DNA of 64,000 bases from Chromobotia macracanthus (Eukaryota > Chordata > Actinopteri > Cypriniformes > Botiidae), in assembly GCA_036877525.1 (NCBI GenBank), contig JAZGTH010000087.1, forward strand, positions 3,852,001 through 3,916,000. Direction: 5' to 3'. Numbering within the stretch: the first letter of the stretch is position 1; each line of letters opens with the position of its first letter. Shown one piece after another: positions 47,301-57,699 of this stretch. The notes below the pieces were generated by a model. It saw only the letters and a list, made by a program, of their open reading frames with translations, ran no database searches and was not told the origin of the DNA. Both the position numbers and the translations under genes were made by a program.

Positions 47301-49646
47301 GTTTTAACTTGTAGAAGTGCTTTTAATTATTTTGACGTCCTCTCTTGACAGGTCCCAGCAGGCATTCATGCAGAACAGCCTCTCTCAGACATCTCCAGTG
47401 ATGCTGTCTGGAACACCTCTGCACAGTTACGCTGGTGTTCAGCCTCCAGATCTGGGCAAGCCTCAGTCCAACCTGGCTTTCCAGCAGACCTCAAACACCC
47501 AACACATCCCCTTCCTGTTTGAGCCTCAGCTGAACCAGCCCTCTGGCATCGGAGGATCACAGCTGATAGACACACACCTGCTGCAGGTTGGAACTGAACT
47601 GCCCCTTTCTCCTATTATAACTTGTTCAACCAGCCATGACCTTGTCTGAACTCTGTTTGGGGATGTTTTTCAGCGTCAGGGAATGAGTCAGCACTCAAAC
47701 CTGTACTCTGGACCTGCAGCAGTCCAGCAGCAGAACAGCTACTACAGCTCAACACAGAGTGCCAGTTCGGCCCTGCAGCAGGTGACCGTTCCTGTCCCGG
47801 GTTCCCAGTTGTCTTTGCCTAACTTTGGCTCCGGTGGTGGTCAGCCTCTCTTGGCTTTGCCTCAGTCCCTGCCTCCAACTCCTCCTCAAGCCCCGCCCCC
47901 CAGCCTTAACCGCCCGCCCCCCAGCAATCCGCCGTACCGTGGCCTTATTGGTCAGAATACACACATGATGCAGCCTTCCAATAAGGTTTGTGCAGAGAGC
48001 GTAAGAGCATTTATATAGCTTATTTTCCTATATAGTTTTAAACACAAATATTGCATTCTGTATTTATTGTTTAGAGTAGACTTTTCCCCTAGAGGTCTTT
48101 TCCTTGGCCATTTTTGCAGCTCAGTTTAAATAAATGCTTGCAGTAAAATCACAGAATATTTCATAGTACAGTAAACTGTTTATAAAAAACATATGCATGC
48201 TATAGTTTAACAGTCAAGATGCTTAATATACACTGGACATATTGAACACTGCACATGTTCCTTATCTGTTGTAGATGTGTGAGATGGATCTAAAGCTCTT
48301 CAGTGGAGGAATGGATGTGAAACCTGGAACTCCACCGGTCAGCGCAAGAAGCACTACTCCCACCTCTAGCCCTTACAGGTACATGCATACGAACCCACTG
48401 CCCCGCTGGCAAATGTTGTGTTTTCTCACAGCTTGTTTGTGTTCTCAGGGCAAGTTCGACAAGCCCCAGTAGTCAGTCTAGCAAGATGAACAGCATGCTG
48501 TATCCCAAACAGTTCCAGTCAGGATCTGCAGGAATGCGCATTGCCCAGCACTTCCCGGGACCGTTCAACCCACAGGTCAGCTCTTGAGTGTACACACATA
48601 TACTACACACACATACTAAGTGTGATACCTGAGCATTAACATTTCTTTCAATCTCTGTCATGCATACAGATGTTGTCTCAGGCCAACATGGTATCACCAC
48701 TGGTGCGTCCATCCCATGCAAACTCCTTTCCTGGAGGGGTGCAGCGTTCACCCATGGGTCCATCTATGTCCCCAAACCTGAGCGGAGGTCTGATGCCACA
48801 CCCTAGACCCCAACACCCTCCACGTGGATCCTTGGTTCCCCCTTTAGCACCCCGTGGCACGCAGGCAGCCCTGAAAGCAGAACAGGACCTTAAGGTTAGT
48901 TTGGTTGAGAGTTTTAGGACCACAGTACAATGCTGGTTTGTAAAGTTAAATCCAACCTGAGGTGACATGAGAAACAATGGAATATTAAAGTTAATTACAC
49001 GCTACGCTGATTAAATTTCATTTAGCATGTTATAATTACAAGGATGTGACCTTTTTAAAAAAACTGTGTAGGTGTGTAATAGGGTCGGGACTTGATTATT
49101 ATGCATCAGGAATTTATTACATTTCATGATCCATGCTGTAAATAGTATAATTTCCCAATTCACAATATAATATATTCAGAATATGTTCTATTCCGAACTT
49201 TCTCTCTGACAACTGTTGTATCCAGGTCTATATAAAGGATTATATAAACTACCTTTATTGCATACTGATGAATTATTCTCAAGAGGACCAGGGGCATTTA
49301 AATTAAAGCAGGGCTTTGATGGAGTTTGTCCAGGGTGTGTATAGGACCTTTTTTTGTATCGGCTAATACAAAAATGTTTGTCTTTCTCTCCCAGGCTAAA
49401 CAGAGGGCTGAGGTTTTGCAGTCTACCCACAAGTTCTTCTCGGAGCAACAGCAACTGAAGGCTCCAGTCAGCAAGTCCACTCGCATTGAAGTGGCAGGCA
49501 AACCCACTGACAGCGTCACTTCGAATCACCAGGGGGCGCCATCCGACCGCACAGAGTCTGACAAACCTACAACTCTAGCAACAACCAAACCCATCCGGAC
49601 GGGTCCAATCAAACCACAGGCCATCAAACCAGAGGAAAGCAAATAG
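32389..49646 (+). CDS. prrc2c: PRRC2C (proline-rich coiled-coil 2C, BAT2-like 2)
   Basis: There are 32 coding exons: 32389-32503, 33168-33345, 33560-33672, 33829-33954, 34446-34738, 34917-34996, 35439-35578, 35737-35824, 35911-36088, 36409-36991, 37494-37666, 37864-38098, 38821-39031, 39127-41544, 42330-42490, 42812-42966, 43300-43645, 43907-43992, 44120-44314, 44451-44702, 45307-45399, 45484-45585, 45928-46114, 46492-46692, 46800-46921, 47056-47198, 47352-47586, 47674-47985, 48275-48378, 48449-48575, 48670-48894 and 49395-49646. They sum to 8,229 nt, exactly 2,743 codons including the stop; human PRRC2C is about 2,900 aa. Landmarks: N-terminal BAT2 domain (MSEKSGQSTKAKDGK, YATLSLFNTYKGKSLETQK), the charged coiled coil AVERARRRREEEERRMEEQ, QSYMDPRMMSGRP, an RG-rich block (GRGRGEYYSRGRSYRGSYGG), DQANEEWETASESSDFNERR and the C-terminal RTGPIKPQAIK. 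The protein is largely disordered, cytoplasmic and linked to stress granules and translation initiation. Confidence 0.97.
34262..34365 (+). repeat. tRNA-derived SINE-like fragment in PRRC2C intron
   Basis: TGTAGCTCAACTACAAAGGC followed by a B-box-like GAGTTCAATTCCC is the layout of a tRNA-derived SINE head. It is short and lacks a convincing complete A box or tail. Confidence 0.45.
35825..35849 (+). other. prrc2c: Tandem splice donors from a 19-bp duplication at PRRC2C exon 35737-35824
   Basis: GATAACTG|GTAAGC at 35817-35830 is repeated 19 bp downstream as GATAACTG|GTAAGT (donor at 35844). The first donor keeps the frame into exon 35911 (…DNWEWMAK). Use of the second would read TAA directly after TGG and truncate the protein, although its donor is closer to consensus. 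Confidence 0.7.
37035..37135. repeat. TG/TA microsatellite in PRRC2C intron
   Basis: GTGTGTGTGTATATATATATAT followed by alternating CATA/TATG repeats. It explains the frame seen at 36996-37268, which is not a gene. Confidence 0.8.
37145..37355. repeat. Degenerate MITE copy in PRRC2C intron
   Basis: TCATCTTTTACTCACTGTCATG at the left and GGGGGTGAGTAAATGAGA at the right form a loose inverted pair of the same family core (CATTTACTCACC) seen at 10438-10720. Confidence 0.5.
38222..38733. mobile_element. MITE in PRRC2C intron (512 bp)
   Basis: The left end is TAAAGGCACAATATGTAAGA and the right end is TTACATATTGTGTCTTTA, a clear terminal inverted repeat. TTAA follows the right end (CTTTAATG), while the left border reads CTAA, possibly a mutated TTAA. 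Confidence 0.75.
39127..41544 (+). other. prrc2c: Giant internal exon of PRRC2C (2,418 nt)
   Basis: One exon carries nearly 30% of the coding sequence: the RSGPIKKPVLRDMKEEREQR basic motif, the RG/YRG low-complexity block around 40155-40260, the ESETRSESSDFEVLPKRRRR segment and the DQANEEWETASESSDF motif. Its bounds are the acceptor TATGTTAG and the donor GAGG|GTGAGT. It is rich in purines and in charged codons. Confidence 0.9.
44820..45002. mobile_element. Short inverted-repeat element in PRRC2C intron
   Basis: The left end AGGTGTGCCAAATCCTGCTT and the right end GGAGCAGGATAGGGCACCCC are near inverted complements. The internal GAGTTTAGCTCCAACTTGCC and GTTGAAGCTAAATTC also pair. This is a very common cyprinid-type repeat. 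Confidence 0.7.
46150..46450. repeat. Interspersed repeat with SINE-like tail in PRRC2C intron
   Basis: CCCTTTTACACCTGGTATCC at the left and GTAAGTCGCTTTGGATAAAAGCG at 46389-46411. The latter is the conserved tail found on many fish SINE/LINE elements. The exact element borders are unclear. Confidence 0.5.
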
Positions 49647-51150
49647 TCCTAACTGCTTCAGTAAGGACACATAGAGAGAGGGATGCACTGAGAGGCCTGA
49701 TGCGAGAGAGCGATGTTCTACAGCACCTGAAGGCAACTGTAATGTGGAGAGAGAGGTTTAATACGAGGTGCTGTGCAGTTCTCTCACATTTACTGTGCCC
49801 TTGTTCCTCATTTAATCAGTCCATGCATTCTCTCCTCCGCCGTGGTTGGCATTGTCGAATGCACCCCTCTGTTGTGTGAACTGTACATTTCCAGTGAACA
49901 ATGAAGGTAGACATCATGAATTACAGATGCTGCTGAGAATGCCATTTTTATAGCAATATCATTTACTGTTTCTTTTTTCACCTGTCCTTGTGTAGAAACA
50001 CATTTTAGGAAGGCCGATGTTTTCTTTTTTTGATTGAAGATGTTTTTTTTTTTGGTTGCTCATTTTCTCAAGCAACACTTTAAGTTATGGCAATAGAGAT
50101 GTGGTGAAATGTGTATGCACACTCTCACGCATATCATTACCGTGTGCACACCTGCATTGATCGCACCCCTAATTACTTTCTCTTTATAGTTCACCACAAC
50201 CATGTATTCGCCTTAACAATACATTGAACATCATTTCAGCAGATTAGGACTGATTACGGATGTGTCTGATTAATCCATTGATTGCGATCTCCCTCCTGGC
50301 TTCTCGGTAGTCTATGCTTGCAAGAATTGAAGATTGTGTGTTTGTGCGTGTGCACAAAAGAACCTTGAATCTTTAGCCAAAGGTTGGGTGTCAAAAGACC
50401 TGAATCCTTTTAGATAAATATATATGATTTTGACAAAAAGACAGCTCTGCTTGGTGAACAGAATTATGATGGAATATTTTCTTTTTGTAAACGGTTCCTC
50501 CAGACCAGGCCTATGTTTGATGTGTCCTAAGCTTAAGCCCCTCCCCTTTTCTGTGAATGTAAGGACAGATGTAGATAATACCCACTTCTCAAACTGACTC
50601 CAGTCTTATACCTTCCAGCCTCTCCACAAAGTTTCCAACCATGCTGCTGACCAGCTCTGACTCTCCTGACCAATCACTGCAGAGGAGGGGCATGGGTTTT
50701 GGTTGGTTGGGGTGTGTGGTCAAGCAATTTAGGTTTAATATTAAAGACCGTAGCTGCAAGTTTAGGAAGACATACATTCAGCATGAGGCAGCCAGACTCA
50801 GCAGGGGTTGGGGGCAGGAGTGATTTGAAGTGATTGAACAGTTTGAGCAAAAAGGATTACTCTGTTTTGGTGTCCACAGGCCTGAGTATATAAGGTCTTT
50901 CTCCAACCACTCCTGTGTTGCTATTACAAGGGGCCTACAAATAAACAAGAGTTTTAGTAAGGCCCCACCATTTCTTGTTTGTTTAGTAGGAACGAGAAAC
51001 TACAAGCGGAAGGGGAGGAGAGGGAATTGTTTTTTTTCATTTTGTTTTACTTGTACAGGGGTAAAATCGCTGTATTAAAATATGTAAGGTCTTATTTACA
51101 TTCTCCTGGTTTGGTTACAGAAACTAATAAAATGATATGCTGTTAAATCG
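49647..51150 (+). other. prrc2c: PRRC2C 3' UTR and poly(A) signal
   Basis: After the TAG stop at 49644-49646, about 1.5 kb without another gene leads to AATAAA at 51126-51131. A GT/T-rich element (GTGGTTATTTGTTGTGAGGTG) lies just beyond, as expected for a cleavage site near 51150. The frame at 50641-50823 has no family signal. Confidence 0.65.
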
Positions 51151-51493
51151 AGCTGTGGTTATTTGTTGTGAGGTGTTTTGACTAGGATAACATGACACTG
51201 TCACTGCCTCAGCATGTTCAGTTCACATTTATAAGAGGTTTGTACGAAGCACGGACACAATGATTGCCAAAGTTTCAAGGTTATAATGGTTAGATGAAAA
51301 CGGGTATTTAAATTTTGCTTAGCCTATTTATCGTTCAAACCTTTTTTATCAGTTTTATATTTGCAGTGTTGGGGCCTTGTAACTGTTGGTCTGGTCCATT
51401 ATGTATTTGCATCTGCATTAGTCCTGCGCATGCATAATTTCATAACTCCAAAAATCCAATAAAACACAAAGACTGACTTAATTTTTAATCTTA

Positions 51494-52280
51494 TTTATTT
51501 GCATATAAGTTAATACACTTCTGTAGCTACAAGATCCCAGATCTTAGCAACTCAAGCAGCACATGAGTATGTCTTAAAAAGGCAAACAAAGAGACGGACT
51601 GAAAAATGTTGTGCACAGTTATGGCAGTTTATGTATCTGAGAGCATGTACACAAGTAATGAAAAAGTTATGCTTGTCTACCTCTCTGTACAGTTTATCAG
51701 TTCAAATGCAGTCTTAATGTAACTGTCATAGTTTTCCTCTTCCTTGAACCTATATTCAGTGCTACAAACAAAAAGACATTACTTACAAAGGTAGAAAAAT
51801 AGTTTCTCTATTAAAACATTAAGTGAACAAATCCACCGAGGATGAGAATACGACCATTTCATTAAAAACCTGTTATCATGATACATGACTAGATTGTTTA
51901 TCCGTTTTGTAATTTGTTGAACAAAGGAAAGTACCTTTTGCGTTGGCATATTTATCACTGAGCATTGCAGACAAAGATATAAAAATATTTTTTATTCTTG
52001 TGAATATGAGCAATGTAGTCAATGATATTGTTTCTCCTTTTAGGTTGTTATACTGGAGTTAAGTGCTTTAATGTTACCATTTTGCTCTTTATTATATACT
52101 TACTGACTGCTGTATTATTAACGCCACCAACATTAATAATTTTTGAATGATTCTTGCCTAATGTGAGATTGTCTACACATGTCAGTAAATCCAACAATAG
52201 CCATCTCACTGATTGGATAAAACATCACAAAATGATTCTATAAGCAGAATAATACGTAAATGTATGCTGATCTTGTCACC
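51494..52280 (-). other. myoc: Myocilin 3' UTR and poly(A) signal
   Basis: On the minus strand an AATAAA signal (plus-strand TTTATT, 51494-51499) follows about 780 bp after the stop codon. The UTR is AT-rich. The gene converges on PRRC2C, whose own signal is about 360 bp away. Confidence 0.5.
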
Positions 52281-55200
52281 TTACTCCTGTTTTCCCAGCC
52301 TCACATTATAAGATATCATGTAATAATTATCCCAAGCATATAGCTTTCTCTGCACTGGGTTGTAGTCTACCATGCTGTTATAGCGATAACGGTTTTTAAA
52401 GGGCACTGAGATTGCTTTACTCTGGCTGCTTGCAGTGTCATACATGTAATTTACAGTGGTGTTTGGTGAGGTGTAACTAGCAATGGTATACAGCTTGCCA
52501 CAGATCATGAAAGCATTTGCCACTGTTGTCTTGCGGATATTAGTCTCCCAGGTTCCCTTCACCTCAAGGCTGTCAGGATCCAGCTGGGAGATGACAATGG
52601 CACCCTTGGCTTTGTTGGTGCTGTAGATGACCCAGAGACCATTTTCATCCACTGCCAGGTCAATGTCTGTGTAGCCACCCCAGGAGTAAGGGAACTGGCC
52701 ATGGAATCCAGCATGGGGAAGATCACGGCGTGCAGCAATGCTCTCAGAGAGCAGATCGTATCTCAGGATTGTGCGGCTGAGTCTGCGTTGGTAATAAAAG
52801 GAGCCCCCATACATGGTGGCACCAGTGCTCTCCACAGCTTCTGGCAGGAGGAGGACCTTGGTGGGGAAGCCACGTGTCAACTGATCCATGTTTTCATACC
52901 CAAAGAGTTGACGCACATCAGAGCCCACTGTATCAATGCGCCATGCCATTTCTGAACCATAAGGTTCTTTGGCTTGTGGATCCTGCATCCAGACACCGTA
53001 CTTGCCAGCAATACTATCAGCCTTACGGTGCATCTCAGGCTCTCCTACCCACACCAGGTCACCACAACCTGAGAACACAAGAGGTTGCATACTAAGGAAA
53101 TCACCAATTTATTATACGTTTAAGAAAACATGAAGACTGCATAAGGAGCCAAAGAAAGTGACAGGATGAATTTGCGACTTGACCAAACTGAAACTGCTAA
53201 TTGTGGCTTATGGAGGAAGAGAGAACACCCTGTCCTGCCATTTCTTGTAGTGTACGTGGTTAGAGGCAAACTTATCCCTTCCTAAAATACCCTGTAAGAG
53301 ATAGGTGCTGGGGCAGAGATACTTGGCACAATTTAAAAGACTTTTCCGGAAAATCCTGAAACCTAACCATCTTTGTTTAGCAACATGGTCCTATCAAGTA
53401 ATCTGCATTACCATTTTTGCGCCTTCTTAAATATATGTATCTCTTTTAATAAACTGGATTATTTTAGAAACATTGGTAAAAATAGCAGTATTTGTGCTGT
53501 CAGCAGGAATGAATGTTATGTGCATGGTATCGTTTCTTCAGGTCCCTGAGATGAGGAACATGTTAAATCAAAGATGTTTTGACAGTCCAGTTGACAGTAT
53601 GAAGTGTGTCTGAGGACATCTCTGTTTTGGCTCTTTGTGAAGGGCTAAGCTTAGGTATGAGACTCTCACCTGTGATGTCTGGTGGACCATCCAGATTTGG
53701 GGCAGAAACTTCAGTCACTACGGCTGTCAGCTCCTGATATCCTGGATTCTCAAAATGCCATGCAGGATCTAGAAGAGCAAGAAATATTCAAAATGACGTG
53801 CATGTGAAGGTGCTTAAGACAGCTTCCATCATAAAGCTTGCTTAATTCATTGTGGATTTTATTCAGTCAGATCTATGTAGGAGTAATCATACCCTTGTGT
53901 GTTACCCCTCACCTGTTAATCTGCTAGTGTCTCCTTGTGTATTCCCAGGTCTGGATATCAGGTGAGAGGGCACAGGTCCTAAAAGGCAAAGACACATGAT
54001 CAGACCACTGATATTGTCTTGGATTGTTCACTGTCCCTTATTAAGTGGTTTCTTCAGACAATAGCAATGTAAACCTGCCATGATTAACTCATAACTGAGC
54101 TGAATAACCCAGAGTACCAAGATGAAAGTCTAAAGAGGTCAATAGGCCAGACTTATAGGCTGAGCTCTCTCTTGGTATTGATCCTCAGATGCCTGAGAGG
54201 GCCATGGTTTAGGGACTGGCAGCTCTACTGACAGTCAGGAATCTAACAGAAGGAAATAAACAGCTCTGAGTAGTTTCCCAGCTGTCCCGGAGACTGTCGG
54301 ACTCCGGACCTCCCATTACACTTCCCAAACCCAGATGTGCATGCCAGCAGGGCACTCATTCTCACACCCTGATTAATCTTAATTTTAAAAAGTAAAACAC
54401 TTTCTACTATCTCAGACTATATTACTTTGTTTGTATGAGCGTTTAGACATCAACTTTGACTCAGCTAATGGCATGAGCTTGTGGCAGGACTATTTCTCCT
54501 CTCTCTGAACAGGTATCGCCTCTGTCAAGCATTGAAATGTTGTAATTTGGTTACTGTAACTGTGTATAGCTGATGTTATTGCCTTCTTATGATTTTTTGC
54601 TTCATTGTTTTCCTCACTTTGTAAGTCGCTTCGGATAAAAGTGTCCGCTAAATGCCTAAATGTATTTGTTTGTTGGGGATACTTGCTCGTCAGAATAATG
54701 GAAGACAGAGAGTTGGGTGAATTTCCAACCTGTTTGGAAATCATTATTCTTGATTGCTGTTCTTTCTGGTGCCGCTAATGGGGCAGAAATCCCACACTCT
54801 GCCTATGAACAACTGTGTATTATCTACACTCACTCATTATCCTCAAAATGGCTGACTTTGTCAGACTGTGTCATTTTTTTCCCAACAACTAAGTTGCCCA
54901 ACAACTAAACTGTATTAGTCCCCATGACAAATGTGCTGCCAGCTTATCATTAATAGACAATGAGGTGTTAACATGTTTACAGGCTTTCATAATGGCCCAG
55001 ATTACACATTAAGACATGAACACCTGGAAGCTGACTTTGACCGGTTGCTTTGACATTGGAGAGGAACACTGATGTTTTCCTGCTCAGACCTGCAGTGGGA
55101 GGATCTGTTGTTCACCGTGCATGATCCCTATAATCAACACATGCTTATGGACTGGTCTATCCTTTACTGTGAGGCAACAAAAACATGCCATTCCAGAAGG

Positions 55201-57564
55201 TTTATTTGTGTCTATCTGTGTATCAATATCATGCCCAATGGATATTGGAGAGGCAAAACTTCAAGAACTCTGGACCAGCTGGGAGCATGTTTCAAGCTAG
55301 TTTCTTCACTAGGGCCATCTTGAGACTTTGGAGTCTTTGCTTTACTCTTTGAATCGTTTTGGGTCTTGCAACACTGAGTTATAAAGCAGATGGCAACTCT
55401 TATTACAATTCTAAATAAGAATTCCTATTCATCTGCAAACATCTGAGTAAACATTTCCAAAACAGTCAGATCTCCAGAGGCAATGCATTCATACTTAATG
55501 ATGTGATACTAACAACATCCATATGTCTGAATTGAGCAGGACTCAATATATTGGCCAACTATAGTTAATTCAGCTATAATTCTGCACTGATTGTTCAGCC
55601 CCTTTGCCGTATGTTTGCGTGGTGGGATGTTTTAGGATGTAAAGGACTGTGAATCACAAAGCAAATCACTACCACCTTGGTCTGAGTGGGTGAGGACGTG
55701 CAAGACAAGTGGTCTGTTTTTCCTTTCAATCTCAAAGTCCCCCCTTTCTCAAACAGCACCTCCTCACATTATTTTTCCTTTTTCACATGACAAATGGTGC
55801 GGATGGGAAAAGCCATAGTGCTGAGCGCAGGTGTCAGCAGAACAGATGCCAAACATGTTCAAACAAATCAGGTATACAGGACGACATGCAGAAACTGCTT
55901 GATTTAATAAGATAATCTGGTTACTGCTCATATTTAGGTATCCACATATAATAACCACTTATTAATGTAATAAGAAGACAAATTGTTATTAAATATAAAT
56001 GAATAAGAGAATGGGTGTTTCATGTCATAGCTGTTACTATACTTCATTATTTTATGTCCTCTGTCTTCTAACATAACCGAGAGGGGTATTTTTTAACATC
56101 AATAACACTTACAAGGACGTTTTTAACACTAGAGCTAAACCTGCACTAACAACCACAGCAGTGATCAGTTACCCCTGACCTCCACCCCTCCTCATGCATC
56201 AGTCAGTGGTGTGCAGGGAGATGTCAAAAAGACTTTACTGCTGAGTGTTAGCACAGTACTTATGTTCTACTGTTTCTGTGGTTCACCCCCAACACCCTTG
56301 TGTCTATCTCCACCTTTCACTCTATTTTTCATGTTGCCCCACTAGTACAAACTATAACAGACAGGAGGATGTGCCTTGGACATCTTGGATCCATCTCTGA
56401 TGTGTAAAATGGAATGCGATCAGTCATATCTGCTCACCCATTAGTACACACTAATGTAAGTATGACTCTGTGGTAATAAACACAGAGACAGAGAGAGACA
56501 CAGAGAGTCTGTTCTGCTGTGCCAATGACTCTGACCGCTTAGGTGCTTTGTGTGTGAGCTTCTCATTGACCACCTTAGATTTTACAGCTTTTTTAGATTG
56601 GCTTATATTTATCTTGAAAACAAGTTACAAATGGCTTGATTGTGGAGTGGTTATAATAAGGACAGCTTGGTGATGGGAATTTGAGAGTGGAAGGGTCTGA
56701 TAAGCCTTATTATATGAACCCCACCATTAACAAATATTTTTTTAAACCGTTTTAATTGTATGTATTATTAATTGCACATTTCAACATTTTCAAGCATTTT
56801 AATAACTTCAAAAGTTAGACTACAAGCTATATTTTAGTTAATCTGGATATTCACAAAAACACATTATGGGGAGGTAACCGTAGCAACAGTAGGCTGTTCA
56901 CATGCTCTTCCATGATTCTCACTTTATTATTGACCTAAACAACACTTAAAAGCATATGTTTAAAAGATACGACTAACTGTGGGGGTGCTAAAAGACAATT
57001 GGTGTTGCATAACTTCAACAGACTGGAAAATCCAACCCCCCTCAAATGTCATTTTATAATTCTGACACATGGTGGTCAGTACTCACCTGATCCTGGTCTG
57101 AAGCTGTTGTCATTTTTTGGCACTCTGGGAGGAGGTTGTTGCATGCAGGGTCTGCTTCTCAGCCTCTCTGCCTCCTGACGGAGCTCCTCCACCCTCTTCT
57201 GGAGATCCTGGACCTGTTTGTCCAGTCTTAGTTTATCTCTCTGGAGCTGGGCATTCTCATCCATCACCTGCCTATAAGCATCCTGCAGGCCTGACTGAGA
57301 TACGGAGCTTTGTGAGAACTCTGGTATGGTTTCACTTCCAGCCAGGCGAGCAACCAGCACCTCCAGCAGCCCCAGACGAGACTTCAGGGTCTCCATCTCG
57401 GGGCTTGAACCCAGTGATGGACAGCTGACCTCCGAGGGACTGTCCACAGTGAAGCTATACTGACAACGGCCATTACGATCATTTGCCCTGCGAAAACTAG
57501 CGCTGCTTTGAGCCTGGGTGCCCATCAGCAGGCAAAAAACAGACAATACTGGCAAAAACCGCAT
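52281..57564 (-). CDS. myoc: Myocilin
   Basis: Four minus-strand coding exons: 57564-57087, 53978-53913, 53768-53670 and 53068-52281 (478, 66, 99 and 788 nt), exactly 477 codons with stop, so 476 aa (human 504). A signal peptide (MRFLPVLSVFCLLMGTQAQ) is followed by the conserved RRANDRNGRCQYSF segment and a leucine-rich coiled coil (about residues 90-140, LQRDKLRLDKQVQDLQKRV). A short linker leads to a full olfactomedin domain from GCGDLVWVGEP to the end. The two cysteines that form the domain disulfide in the family (GCGDLVW and FMICGKLY) are present, as are the calcium-site segments YTDIDLAVDE and AWDN. Myocilin is a secreted glycoprotein; the human gene is linked to open-angle glaucoma. 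The chain ends GKQE instead of the human SKM-type tail. Confidence 0.96.
53979..57086 (-). other. myoc: Myocilin intron 1
   Basis: An intron of about 3.1 kb. It contains a SINE-like tail (54615-54660). The remaining sequence shows no gene; frames such as 55072-55323 and 55709-55915 lack family signal. Confidence 0.6.
54560..54670 (+). repeat. SINE/LINE tail fragment
   Basis: GTAAGTCGCTTCGGATAAAA followed by GTGTCCGCTAAATGCCTAAATG is the conserved 3' tail shared by many fish SINEs and their partner LINEs. Only the tail is clear; the head is not recognisable. Confidence 0.7.
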
Positions 57565-57639
57565 GTTGAGATGGACTGCAAAAACCTGTAAACTTGTTTC
57601 TCTCTTTATCTGGTGGACTTCCTCCAGAAGTGTTTTGCA

Positions 57640-57665
57640 GAGGTGAAACTATTTATCTTATGTCT
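57640..57665 (-). promoter_or_regulatory. myoc: TATA-like element upstream of myocilin
   Basis: On the minus strand TAAGATAAATAG lies about 90 bp before the ATG at 57564. It could serve as a TATA-type core promoter element. This is a weak match, called from position only. Confidence 0.3.
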
Positions 57666-57699
57666 ACCTTGCCTGTACCACCAACACTAATCTGTTCCT

